DNA of 64,000 nt, from assembly GCA_027563935.2 (NCBI GenBank), contig CM050448.1:65357843-65421842 (forward strand), read 5' to 3'. The translations under genes were made by a program, and so were the position numbers. Of this stretch, positions 18,870 through 29,777 are shown piece after piece (position 1 is the first letter of the stretch; each line of letters starts with the position of its first letter). This DNA is from Costus lasius (Eukaryota; Streptophyta; Magnoliopsida; Zingiberales; Costaceae). The notes beneath the pieces are model-generated. The model had not been told where the DNA came from. It worked only from the letters and a program-made list of their open reading frames with translations, and made no database searches.

Positions 18870-20042
18870 CTTTCTAACTTTAGTTCACTTCCTTTTATTT
18901 ACTTTTATCTTTACTTTTATCTTAGTTTTATCTTAGAATTAATTTTTATTTCTGAAAAAGATGCACGGAGAGGAGAAGAAAGAGAAAACTCGGCACAAAA
19001 AGTTGATAAAATTTTGTAAGTATCCTCTCCCGTTCACCTTTTGGGTTTCATCATTGACTCATGTTTTTGTGTCTACCACCACTACTCCATCTACATGATA
19101 ATCTTTTGATTTAGATGATTGATTTGTGGCCTTGATCTACCTTTGGGATTATTGTATATGGCTTGATTGATGTTTGATGTTGATGAGTGAATCCAAAATT
19201 GAGAGTAGAATAAGGCCTATCATGTCAAATTTATTTCTCTTATACATATCTACTTTTGAAATTCTTCATTGGTGGAGGAGTAAGATTTTAGAGAGATATG
19301 TTGTTTGAAAATTTGATTTAAAAGTGAGACTACTTCTTGAATAAAATTAGCATATGAGTATGAATACTTGAATTGATATTGATTGACTAGTCTAATTGAG
19401 GTTTTGTTTATTTTACTATTTGTTGGTAAAAAGAATCCAAAATCCACAAAAATAGTGAGAGACTCCCCTACTTGGCACTGTGTAAAATTGACAGTGGTAC
19501 CGAACGACATGGGTTGAAGTCTAAAAAGAAATGAGGGGAATCTATTCACATTAACTCCGCTGTCTTTGGTAAAGATTCCCAATACTAAAAATACATGAGT
19601 TCTATTACACTGACTATGTGGTCAGCGTACTCCGATTTCGTCACCAGAAAAAAGGTGGTAATCGAATTAGAGAATGTGATTGATGCAAAAAGAAACAAAA
19701 AGTATGTATCTATGTAGGTACATACCATCCAAAAACAAAAAGAAAAAGAAAAAATATGAGTGGAAAAAGATTTTGGATATCCTATTCCTGTAAGCAAAAG
19801 TATGATAAACCTAAACTGAAAATTGGATAAAGTCTTGAGATTGAAATTCTTCCTTTTATGCAAGTTGCGAAGTTTTATTTGACTAAGTTGTGAATCTTGA
19901 GAATTAGATTCAGAAGGCGATGTATCTGTTTTAAAATTTTATGATGCAATTAATGAAGAATTTTTATTTGTGATTGTATGTTAGAAATTTATTTTCCATG
20001 AGAAAGTCTATGCCTATGATCAGTTTTTGCATTTTCTTGGTT
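18870..20042 (+). other. Ath-1 3' noncoding region
   Basis: About 1.2 kb without a convincing gene; no envelope-like ORF is present. Recognisable are a block with CACTGTGTAAAATTGACAGTG near 19477-19497, shared with both non-autonomous elements. There is also a block with TCGTCACCAGAAA near 19639, shared with 11530. The open frame at 19585-19863 on the minus strand has no domain. Confidence 0.7.
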
Positions 20043-20062
20043 TTTGCTTGAGGACAAGCAAA
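20043..20062 (+). other. Perfect hairpin upstream of Ath-1 3' LTR
   Basis: TTTGCTTG-AGGA-CAAGCAAA is an eight-pair stem with a four-base loop, 19 bases before the 3' LTR. Position and conservation suggest a link to the polypurine tract region. Confidence 0.75.
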
Positions 20063-20081
20063 GTTTGAGCCTTATGTATTT

Positions 20082-22020
20082 TGATGACACCAAAATATAT
20101 AGTATATTTTGTATCATTTTCGATATCTTTTCATGCTAAATTGAAGATCTTTTACTTGTTTTCATGATAAATTCATTGAATATTACAAAGTCTACTTCTA
20201 TTTTGGTTTTTCATGGTTTTCAGGTAAAAAGGCACTATTTTAGGCATTTTCAAGCAAAATCAAATACATAGAAGGATTACCATCATCAAAAGGAGATCGC
20301 CCAAGAAATTTCACACAAAACGGAGCAAGTCAGCAAATTACGGCAGTGCCGTAATCCATTTTACGGTACCGTAATTCCAGACAGTACCGTAAAATCCGAG
20401 CCCTGCCGTATTTTGAGAAATTTCTGAACAGAAAGATTTTTGGATTTTACGGCACCTGCCGTAAGCAATATTACGGTACTGTATTTTGGAGAGATTCAGA
20501 ATAGAAACTTCACCCGATTTTACGGTACTACCGTAAGAAACTACACGGGCCGTAATTTCCAAACGTTCGCGAACAGAGAGTTCAGCCGATTTTGCAGCAC
20601 TATCGTAAACCAGATTACGGTGCCGTAATTACCTGACAACATTGGAACAGAAGACTCGAGCGATTTTACGACAGTGCCGTAAATAATTCCACTGCCGTAA
20701 TTCCTGTTCTAAACGCGACGCCCAGGTCAACATCTACGCTCGATTTTTGCGGAGAGGATTGCGGGCGATCCAGAACACTAAATTGGATACTGTAAGAAGC
20801 AAAAGGGGAGTTTTTCACGAGAGGATTAGGGAGAGACCAAAAGCCCCAAATTTCGTGTACTGTCGAGGGGGAAATCGCGATCCACGTCGCCGCCTAGGGT
20901 TTCGCCGCCGCGCTCGATCCAGACATCCTCCGGCCGTAATATTCATACTGAATCTTCGTCTGAAGGAGGAGACAACGTGTCAGAAGTTTCAGACCGAAAG
21001 GAGATCAATTGGAAGAGAAATCAAAGAAAAAGAAGTCGCTGGCACTGTTCATCGGCGGTTCTTGCAAAATTACGGCTGTGAAATACTTCACAGCCGTGCT
21101 GTATTTTCTAAACTTCTCTTTTACTTCGATTTTCGATCCTCTGAAACCATGATATGTTGTAATTTCCTCATGATGATAGCTTAAAGTACTTTTGAGACAT
21201 GGGGGAGTAATTCATTTGATTTCCAATGACTAGATGACTATTTTTACTATTTCGTTGAGTTTAATATTACCATGATGATTTTGCTCATGTGATAATTGTA
21301 CTTAGACTCTCTATAAGTTCATGTTACTAATTATGTTCTTAGAATTTTTGCTTGAGACCGAAAGGTAATTGCTTGAGAATTTGGAACCCTAGAATTGCAT
21401 GTTAGGATCCCTTCCTTAGGTTAGATCTAATTTGATCTGTTCTAGTACATTAATTATCATAATTATAACATGAACCTATAGATCGCGTCTATTTGTTAAA
21501 CGTGGAGATCTTGTGCGAAAGCAAGGATCGGAACGTTGGAGATCCATGAGTAAAACTAGTGTTGAGACTCGGATGCATGAAAGTGATCCTTGAATCTCCA
21601 CTAGAGATTATCAGCGTTGAATTCGGATGAACGAAAGTGATCCTTGAATTTATTGTTTGATGATTTACTTATCTTCAGCATTGGGAAGAATCTTGCGCGA
21701 AAGCGAGGATAAATCCGTGTGTGGTTGTTTGCACGAAAGTGAAACAACCCTTTTATTTAGTAAATTACATCTTCATCATGATAAATTTAAACTGACGAAA
21801 TCCTTATTCATATCTAGCTCATAAAAGTTAAAGTGAACGAAACCCTAGTCCCAGCTTTTCTCTTTGATAATTCCGTTTTTAGCTTTCAATTTCTATTCTC
21901 ACTACTTCGATTAGCCTAGATAGTAAGAAATCAGCTATTTAGTATTCGACAACGTAGGTCCCTGTGGATTCAATACTTTCTTTATTACTTCGAGTATCCG
22001 TGCACTTGCAGATCACGACA
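20082..22020 (+). mobile_element. Ath-1 3' LTR
   Basis: It runs from TGATGACACCAAAAT to CAGATCACGACA and aligns to the 5' LTR throughout. The palindrome array is at 20339-20702 and includes a perfect 14-bp TTACGGTACCGTAA at 20361-20374, where the 5' copy has lost one arm. GNRA hairpins are at 21507-21529, 21571-21589, 21625-21643, 21690-21710 and 21723-21749; the second and third each carry one stem mutation. Confidence 0.95.
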
Positions 22021-22025
22021 TCTTT

Positions 22026-22734
22026 GGTACCACTGCCAATTTTGCGTGGTGCCAAGTAAGGGAGTCATCACTCACTCTTGTATGGATCATGGAATCTTTC
22101 TTCCCAACAAATAGTAAATAGGATGAACATTAACTAAATTAATCAATCAATGTCAATTCAAAAATCATACTCATATGCTAATTTTATTTAAATAAGTAGC
22201 TTCACTTTTTAAATCAAATTCATCAAATAACATGTCTACCCAAAATCTCATGCATCAACCATTGAAAAATTCCAATAGGCAGATATATATTATAGAAATA
22301 AATTCAACACAATAGGTCTAGTCCTAATCACAGGCATAAACACATTCATCATCAAGAAAATCATACTATCAACAGAAATTTCAGAAATAGATCACACTAT
22401 AACATTATAGCATAAAACCATATAAAGAGAAAATTTTGCATATATCCATTTAGAAATAAATTCATACAATCCTTCATGCATCAATATGCACCCACAAGGT
22501 GCTCAATATCAACATAATATCAATCATTATACAACTCAATCGAATCCAACATCAATATCAGAATATCATACAACCAAATCGAATGATGAAACAGTCAAGT
22601 GAAAACACGGTAAGATAGCATCGGCGGACACAAGAAGTCTGAAGTATTCATCCTTCCCTATAAACATATGAAACATCAATAAGATATGGAAGATGAAATG
22701 CAAATAAGTAGGAAAAAGGAATACTCACAAAGCT
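22026..22734 (-). other. Ath-NA1 3' noncoding region, right of Ath-1
   Basis: AT-rich sequence between the extra ORF and the Ath-1 insertion. It matches in reverse the region after the Ath-NA2 ORF (53260-54000). No gene is seen. Confidence 0.7.
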
Positions 22735-24154
22735 CTACTCGTCCGCGTCAGATCCAATCTCCGCCGTGTCCTCAGGTGCTGCATCCATAGGATCATCGTG
22801 CTACCCTCCCTGATCTCCACCATAGACTCCTCCTCTCCTGGTGTCCTCAAAACCAAAGTGGTCATAAAGGAAGTTCCCCATCTCCTCCATGTAGTTACCT
22901 AGTTCTTCAACAACTTGGTGAATGTGATCCATCGAGTCAGTCATCTTCCCCATGCGATCAAGCATCCTCTCTGCTGAGACGACCCTGACGGTACATCTCA
23001 GTAGAGAGGGCCTGAAACCCTGGTCATGGGCACTGGGCCATCCTCCACTAGGTCTGTGAGAAGAACCTCCAGCATGATGAGAAGAATCTGTAGCATGGTG
23101 GGAAGGTGAGTCCATACCCATATCGAAGGGGTCATCTCTTCCACCCCAGGTGGGTGGTGGTGGTGCAGAGTCCAAGGGTAGTGTGAAGGCAGCCTCGGCA
23201 TCGCTCAGTGAAAGCCTCCAATTAGCTTGATTTCTGACATTGGTCTTTTCAGGGTGAGGCAGAGGCAAGGTGGGTGTTCCAGGTCCAAGAACTAAACAAA
23301 ATGTTTGCCCCTCTCTAACAATCATCTTCATAGCTATGCAAGATTCAATGTCCAATCTTGCATTTCCTTTAGCCACCTCAACACCATAGGGTTCAACATT
23401 CAAATGAAGGGCTATAGGAGTGATCAAACCTCCTATCACAATCTCCCCTCTCTTTGCCCTGGCAACCTTATCCATATGCTTGATTAGAAAGAAATCCACA
23501 TTAATTGGAAACCCATGTAACATCCCCCATAAGAAGTATAACTTAGATTGACGAACCATGCCGTCACTATCCCCTCGCCCAAAAACTGTGTGAGCCAACA
23601 CTCTATATACATATTTAATGCAAGGATTCAAAATCTTTGAGGCATGGGCTGAAACTGCAGAAAAATGGGTTTCACTAGTGATTTGGTTCCAGAAAACATT
23701 TTCTATGAAACCCACTAGCACTTGGGTGTATCCCCCTGATGCTAAGTGAAAAATGGATCTGATGTATATCAAAGTAAGCTTCCTTTCAATGTTAGCTAAT
23801 CTGATAGTGATCTCCCCATCAACATGTCGGTTAGTGAATTCCTCAAGCTCCATATCCATACTATTCCAAAACTCCAAAACCAAAGGAAGATATGTGGCCG
23901 GTGTCATTTGAAAGAATTTCTTGGCCCTTATTTGATCAAACATCCAGAACACATCTTCATATAGCCCTAGTACCTCCAATGTATGTCGATCTGCATACTA
24001 AGTGTTGACAACTCTCCTGGCTACCAATTGGTTGTATCTGGCTTCTTGGATTTCATCCCTAAAAATGATGCCATAGGGATTTGGGGGGAGTTGAGGGTTC
24101 AGCTGGTGCCTTTCCCTTCTTCTTTGAAACCATTGATTTGACTCTAGGTGCCAT
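22735..24154 (-). pseudogene. Ath-NA1 extra ORF (ATHILA ORF-1-like), nearly intact
   Basis: The original start is inferred as the ATG at 24154 (MAPRVKS), by comparison with Ath-NA2. A one-base insertion in a C run near 24090 shifts the frame, a stop follows at about 24001, and an open 392-codon stretch runs 23979-22801. A stop at 22801-22803 cuts off an acidic tail that ends at 22735. Core motifs are ATYLPLVLEFWNS, FHLASGGY, ENVFWNQIT, RVLAHTVFGRGDSDG and IVIGGLITPIALHLNVE. These resemble the ATHILA ORF-1 / plant transposon ORF families. Function unknown. A histidine- and proline-rich linker precedes a short coiled-coil-like C-terminus (near 22860-22960). Confidence 0.75.
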
Positions 24155-24581
24155 TCGATAAATCTAATTTCCACTTGTGTTGAAATAAGCAGCAAATTGA
24201 AATTTTTACACAATACGTCAATCAAAATCTAGTTCTAAATGAAATAACTCCTTCAATTCTTCCTTAGAACGAAAATCTCTTCTTAGCACTCATTCTAGAA
24301 GTAGGTAACAACCAAATCGAAGCTAAAACCCAATGAATTTTGCTAGGAACAATGCTGGCAAAAAAGCAGGCGGAAAAACAACGAATGAGCTCATTCAAGG
24401 CTAAAAATCATCCTAATATCAGTCAAAAATCTTGGAAATTACTCTAGGAAGGTTCGCCAGTGATTAAGGAAGCAAATGCAAGTAAAAATTTCCAAAAAAT
24501 CGACTGAGAAATGGGAGAAAATGAGAAAGGGCGGAAATCTCGCAAATACTCTCCATAATGAAGAAATCGGGCAAGAAAATA

Positions 24582-24744
24582 CCAGATCGGCGGTTGGAGC
24601 TGGACGGGAAGGGTCGCCGGTGAGCTCTGAAGGCAACGGAAGGTCAGAAGCATGGGGTCGGCGCGAGAGAATGAGGGAAAACCCTAAAACATGGTACAGA
24701 AACCCTAAAAACGGCAGAGTAAATCGTGTAGGGCTGATAGAATT
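24582..24744 (-). promoter_or_regulatory. Promoter-proximal and 5'UTR-like region of Ath-NA1 extra ORF
   Basis: The minus strand carries two telo-box-like AGGGTTT motifs (plus 24678-24689 and 24700-24710), then a CT-rich leader. The leader is alignable with Ath-NA2 at 51326-51451 and ends at a possible splice donor CTG|GTATTTTC (24582). The region 24155-24581 may then be a 5'UTR intron. The promoter and intron are inferred. Confidence 0.45.
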
Positions 24745-25300
24745 ATGGCCGTAATTTTTATTACGGCAGTGCCGTAATGTGATCAGTTCAAAAAACACGG
24801 GCCGTAAAATCTATACGGCCTTGCCGTAAAACATTCAAAACTCTCGGGTGAAAAAAGTGCTTGAATTATGATACTGTATAAATGATTACGGTACCCGCCG
24901 TAAAATGCTCAAAACTCTCGAGTCAAAAATCGACAGAGATTACGGTACCATAAAAATTATTACGGTACTGCCGTAATTTCCACAGAACTTCAACCAACTC
25001 TCGGCAGAGAAAACGCTCAAAAATACGGCACCATGAAATCGGTTATGGTAGTACCGTAAAATCAAAAATAGATTTTTTTTTTAAAAAATAATAAAACGAA
25101 AATGAACACAAAATACGGCACATGAAAAGCATTACGGTAGTGCCGTAAAAGTGATAAAACTCTCAGGAAAATTTCCAAGCGAAAATACGGCACGTAATGA
25201 TACTTACGGTAGTGCTGTAATAGACTCAAAACTTTTTGGTTGAAAATGGACATAAATTATGGCCCGTAATTTTCATTACGGTAGTGCCGTATTTTTGTAC
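24745..25300. repeat. TTACGG/CCGTAA palindrome array upstream of extra ORF, Ath-NA1
   Basis: At least nine palindromic units occur in 550 bases, for example TTACGGCAGTGCCGTAA at about 24760 and TTACGGTACTGCCGTAA near 24961. Units are separated by AAACTCTCGG-like spacers about 60 bases apart. The array lies inside the element, not in an LTR. The same placement is seen in Ath-NA2 (50818-51275). Confidence 0.85.
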
Positions 25301-25385
25301 CAAACTCGATTTTACCTACAAAAAGAGAAGAAAAATTAACTCTAAAAATAAACTAAAATAAAAGAAACTATGCTAAGTAAGAGTG

Positions 25386-25403
25386 CTTGGGTTGCCTCCC
25401 AAG
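25386..25403 (-). other. Conserved hairpin after Ath-NA1 gag-protease
   Basis: The minus strand reads CTTGGG-AGGCAA-CCCAAG, identical to the hairpin after Ath-1 pol, and lies about 20 bases after the ancestral stop at 25424. Confidence 0.75.
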
Positions 25404-25423
25404 AATCGCTAATTTAAAGGTCA

Positions 25424-27929
25424 TTAGCTTGACCGTTCTGCACTCGGATTTGATCATGGTGGTGCCTTCAATTGCCATTCTGATTTCTCTTTATTTTGTT
25501 CACCGCCTCTGACAACATAAGGCTCATTCAAGAAACAATGTCCAACTTTACCCAAGAACCTTTTTCCTTTCTTAAGTAGTTTTAATCTTTCTCTTCTTCT
25601 TTGTCTCTTCTTCTTTCTCTTTTCAATTTTTGAATCAGCATTCTCCTGAAATCCTCTACTCACACACTCAGAAAAAGTGTCAGTCTCAATATTAGAGGGC
25701 TCATCAAATAAATTATGCATATTACTAACAACATCATCTATTACATCAATACTACAACACGACCCTGAATATGATGCTTTTTTTCAGTGAATCTGTTAAA
25801 TCAAACTCAATTATATTTTTATAAATATCAAATGTGAGTTTAACTTTCCTAACATCAATGATTGCTCTGGCTGTGGCCAAAAACAGTGTACCAAGAATAA
25901 TTGGGTTTTTAGAACTTTCCTCCATTTCTAACACCACAAAATCTGCTGGTATGAAATACTTACCTATTTGAACTAGAACATTTTCCAAAATACCAACTAG
26001 ATACTTTACCGATGAATCAACGAATTGCAAAGATATTGAAGTTGGTTTAAGATCTCCCATGTCCAATTTCCTGCAAATAGATAAAGGCATTAGGCTTACA
26101 CTAGCACCAAGATCACATAAGGCTCGGTCAAAAGCCACACTCCCAATTGAACAAGGAATAAAGAAACTACCTGGATCTTTTAATTTTGGTGGCAATTTGT
26201 TCTGGAAAATAGCACTACATTATTCAGTTAAAGCCACAGTGCCATATTCCTCTAACTTTCTTTTATTTGACAAATTTTCTTTCAAAAATTTAACATATGA
26301 GGGCATTTGAGATAAAGCTTCAGTGAATGGAATATTAATATAATGCTTTTTTAAGACATCAAGAAATTTCCCAAATTGCTTATCTGATTTGGCTTGCACT
26401 AGTCTTTGTGGAAAGGGTATAGGTGGCCTATATGGTGCAGGTGAACTAGGTCTAGGAAGATCTGACTAACATGTCTCATCACCTTTAGGTTCATCACCCT
26501 AGTGAGTTGATAAACTAGTTTGGGACTGCTGATGCACAGGAGATTTTTCCAAGTCAAATTCATTGTTATGTTCAATCTCATGCTCTTTTTCATTATCCTC
26601 AACTCTCCCTTTAGGTTCATCTAATTGCCTCCCACTCCTAGTAATGACAGCATTACAGTGCTCCCTAGGGTTTGGTTCAGGTTTAGTAGGTAATTTTCCT
26701 CGGGATCTGTAAGAAGTGCTAGCCTGTTGTGCTATTTGATTTTCTAATATTTTATTGTGGGCTGCTAAAGATCCTACTTGAGAAGCAAGTTGGCTAACCA
26801 ATCCCTTAAGATCTTCAATCTCGTTATTTTGATTTGTCATGAATTGATTTTGACTAGCCATTAATTTTTTAAGCATGGACTCAACACTAGAATTTTGGGG
26901 CTGGTTTTGATTCTGATTTTGTCTTTGTGGATATCCTCTATTCTCAGCTTGTCCCCCTACATTGTTGTTGCTTTTCCAAGATAAATTGGGGTGGTTCCTC
27001 CATCCAGGGTTGTAAGTACTATAATAAGGATCATTGTTTTGTCTACCTTGATTATAACCCCCCAAAGCATTAACTTGTTTAGTACCCTGATTAACAATGA
27101 CTTTACACTCTTCAGAAATATGTCCATTATTACCACAAATATCACACACAACAGAAGATAAAACTACAGCAGTTTACATTTGAAAATAATCAAATCTGTT
27201 GAACAAAGAATCTTCCTTTTCAGCCAAGGTGCACCAATTATCACTTTCATTCTTACCATGAGGAGGACGATACAACACTCCTCTCTCTATAGTCCATTGG
27301 TTGTGATTCAAAGCCATCTTTTCCAGCAACTTGAAAGCATCTTCAATGGTTCTGCTCATGAGGCCTCCTCCTGCAGCAGCATCAACAGTCAGTCGGGTAT
27401 TTTAAAGCAAACCATTGTAAAAAGTATGTATTAAAACCCAATTTTCAAGGCCATGATGAGGACACTTCCGTTGTAAATCATTAAAACGCTCCCATGCCTC
27501 GCTAAAAGACTCACCATCCCGCTGTGGAAAGCTTGTAATATGGTTTCTCAATTGGATGGTCTTGCTAGGTGGAAAGTATTTCATCAAGAAAGCATTTGAT
27601 AGTTGTTCCCATGTGGTGAAGGTACCGGTAGGTTGAGCTTGAAGCCAAGAACGCACTCGGTCCCTAAGAGAAAAAGGAAACAATCTCAGTTTCAATGCAT
27701 CATTAGAAACACCATTAATCTTAATTGTATCACATAATTTAAGAAATAAGGCAAGATGTTGGTTAGGATGTTCAAGTGGAGATCCTCCAAACTGATTTTG
27801 CTGTATGATGGATAGGAAAGCAGGCTTGGTCTCAAAATTGTTAGCCTCTATAACCGGTCTAGCGATGCTAGAGTGTATCTCCTATGGATTAGGGGCTGCA
27901 TAGTCCCTAAGTGATCTTCTCTCCATCAT
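25424..27929 (-). pseudogene. Ath-NA1 gag-protease with pol deleted
   Basis: The start is ATG 27929 (MMERRSLRDYAAPNP). Gag motifs match Ath-1. A CCHC zinc knuckle, C-X2-C-X4-H-X4-C, lies at about 27105-27146. An asparagine/glutamine-rich stretch and a heptad-like stretch follow. Protease ([12 protein letters not shown]) lies near 26080-26120. Several in-frame stops are present (near 27890, 27405, 27174, 26466). After protease come a Lys/Arg-rich segment (about 25560-25630) and a short piece resembling the start of integrase, FLGKVGHCFLNEPYV. The end is SNPSAERSS, like the C-terminus of Ath-1 pol. RT and RNase H are absent. Confidence 0.85.
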
Positions 27930-28160
27930 GACTTCTTCTTCTTCCTGTCTTCCTTCAAATATGAGTTTCCTGCGCAGTCTAAGAGTTTTGTTAATATCAG
28001 GGTCTAGAGGAACTAGAGGTCCTGATCTAAGATTCCTGTGCATGCAGAAGCAAATAGATCAAATAACTCAAAATAAGCAGAAAAGAACATAAAACAGAAA
28101 ATAAAATAAAACCTAGTCTAGCAATACTTTCAATATCTTCAATATTGACAAAAACGAAGG

Positions 28161-28178
28161 TCCCCAGCAACGGCGCCA
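28161..28178 (-). promoter_or_regulatory. Primer binding site (tRNA-Asp), Ath-NA1
   Basis: The minus strand reads TGGCGCCGTTGCTGGGGA, one mismatch from the Ath-1 site, six bases after the LTR end. Confidence 0.88.
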
Positions 28179-28184
28179 AAAACT

Positions 28185-29777
28185 TGTTGTGCCCGCAAGT
28201 GCACGGATACTCAAAGTAATAATTAAGATATCAAACCACGGAGACCTCGTTTGTCAAGTACTTTATAGTTGATTTCTCACTAGCTAGGCAATCGAAAATG
28301 ATGAAAGCAAACTATCAGAAACTACACAAAAAAGTTAGAGAGAGAAACTGGGACTAGGGTTTCATCCACCTTAATTTCTATGACTAGATCTAAATAAGTG
28401 TTCGTCAGTTTAATTTTATTATGTTAAAGATAAAATTTACTTTATAAAGAAATCATCTCGCTTTCGCGCAGATAATTTACAAAGAAATAATCCTCACTTT
28501 CGCACAGGATTTATTCAATGTTAAATAAAAGTAAATCGTTGACAAAGAACTCAAAGATCACTTTCGTGCATCCAAATTCTAAGTCAATCATCTCAAGTGA
28601 AAACTAAATACTTTCATACTTTAATTTTCACAGGTTCTACTTAAGGTTCTCCAACGATCTGATACTTAATTTCTTACAATATCATTATGTTTATTTCTAT
28701 AACTCAATCCTAGGTCAGGTTATCAACATGGTAATAAACTTCTAAAATCTAGAAATAAGAACAAACCTAATTTCTTACGATGAGTTCCTAAATCATGATT
28801 CTAGGGTTCCATGTTCTCGCAAATCACTTTTCAGTCCATATCACAAAAACTCTAAATCATGCTGATAATATGAAACTAGAAAGAATTAAAGGCAATCATC
28901 TCATGAGTAGAATTATCATAGTAAAATTATCCTGATGAAATAAAATTATCTAGTCATTAAGAAGTTAACGAGATTACACCCTCATGTCCCAAAAAGAGTT
29001 TAAGCTAGCATTGTCGAAGAATTACAATAAACCATAGTTTCCAAGGGTAAGAAATCAAAGAGAAAGAGAAAATCTACTAACAATACGGCTGTAATGAAAG
29101 TTACAGTCGTAATTTCGTGTGATGAACAGTAGCAGCGATGCCTCTTTCGTTGATTTCTCCTCCAATCGATCTCCTTTCGCTCTGAAACTTCTGGGGTAGG
29201 TTCTCCTCCTCTAGGCGCAGCTTCCCCTCAATTTACGGTCAGAGATGCACTATACGCTTCCCGGTGGTGAAACCTAGGGCGACGGTGAAGACTATGATTT
29301 CTCTCTCGAACGTTGATAAAAATTAGGGCTTTTCATGTGTGTTACCTCCTCCCGATCTGATGAGTCTTTCCCTTATTATGGATCTCCAATTGATGGTCTA
29401 GATCGTCCGCAATCACTCGCTCAAGAATCGGGCTTCAATAAGTCCGGGAAAATCGGCCACTTGGGTTATAATTACGGCCGTGATTTTGGTTATGACAGTG
29501 CCGTATTTTGATTCTGTATAAATCTGGAAAGAAACATGGGCCATGAAAACAACCACGACAGTGTCGTGATCGTGCAAAATATTTTGTAAGAAAATCTCCT
29601 GAAATTATGGCCCGTAATTTGGTTTATGGCAGTGATGTAAAAGCTGCAAAACTCTCTGGTCAGAAATCAACCCAAATTACGGCCGGTAATATGGTTTACG
29701 GTGGTGCCATAAAATTTGGAAGACTTTTTGTACAGAAGTCGACAAAAAATACGGCAGTGCTCAAAAATTACGGCAGT
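28185..29777 (-). mobile_element. Ath-NA1 5' LTR (5' end truncated)
   Basis: The minus strand ends at 28185 with GGGCACAACA, next to the PBS. It pairs with the 3' LTR (7641-9221). About 320 bases that should precede 29777 are missing, and Gyp-1 integrase begins directly. It holds GNRA hairpins on the minus strand at about 28450-28478, 28490-28510 and 28555-28573, and a palindrome array at about 29470-29777. Confidence 0.85.

Larger units (their letters stand above)
11807..22020 (+). mobile_element. Ath-1, complete Athila-type Ty3/Gypsy element, TSD TCTTT
   Basis: LTRs of 1938 bp (11807-13744) and 1939 bp (20082-22020) bound the element, and TCTTT flanks it at 11802-11806 and 22021-22025. Inside, in order, are a tRNA-Asp PBS, gag, protease, RT, RNase H, integrase and about 1.2 kb of 3' noncoding sequence. 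All coding parts lie in one frame apart from five in-frame stops and one frameshift near the integrase C-terminus. The two LTRs differ by a few per cent by eye. It inserted into the 3' noncoding part of Ath-NA1. Confidence 0.95.
7641..29777 (-). mobile_element. Ath-NA1, Athila-type element without RT, inside Gyp-1 pol
   Basis: On the minus strand the order is: 5' LTR (29777-28185), tRNA-Asp PBS, leader, gag-protease, a conserved hairpin, a palindrome array, an extra ORF, 3' noncoding blocks, and 3' LTR (9221-7641). RT, RNase H and nearly all of integrase are missing. Two later insertions lie in its 3' noncoding part: a solo LTR (9408-11337) and Ath-1 (11807-22020). Both outer LTR ends are cut off by roughly 330 bases, so no TSD can be read. 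Gyp-1 pol lies on both sides. Confidence 0.85.

Noticed and set aside
24745..25300. CRISPR array
   Set aside because: The palindromic repeats are imperfect, spacers are alike rather than unique, and the sequence is plant LTR-type DNA without cas genes.
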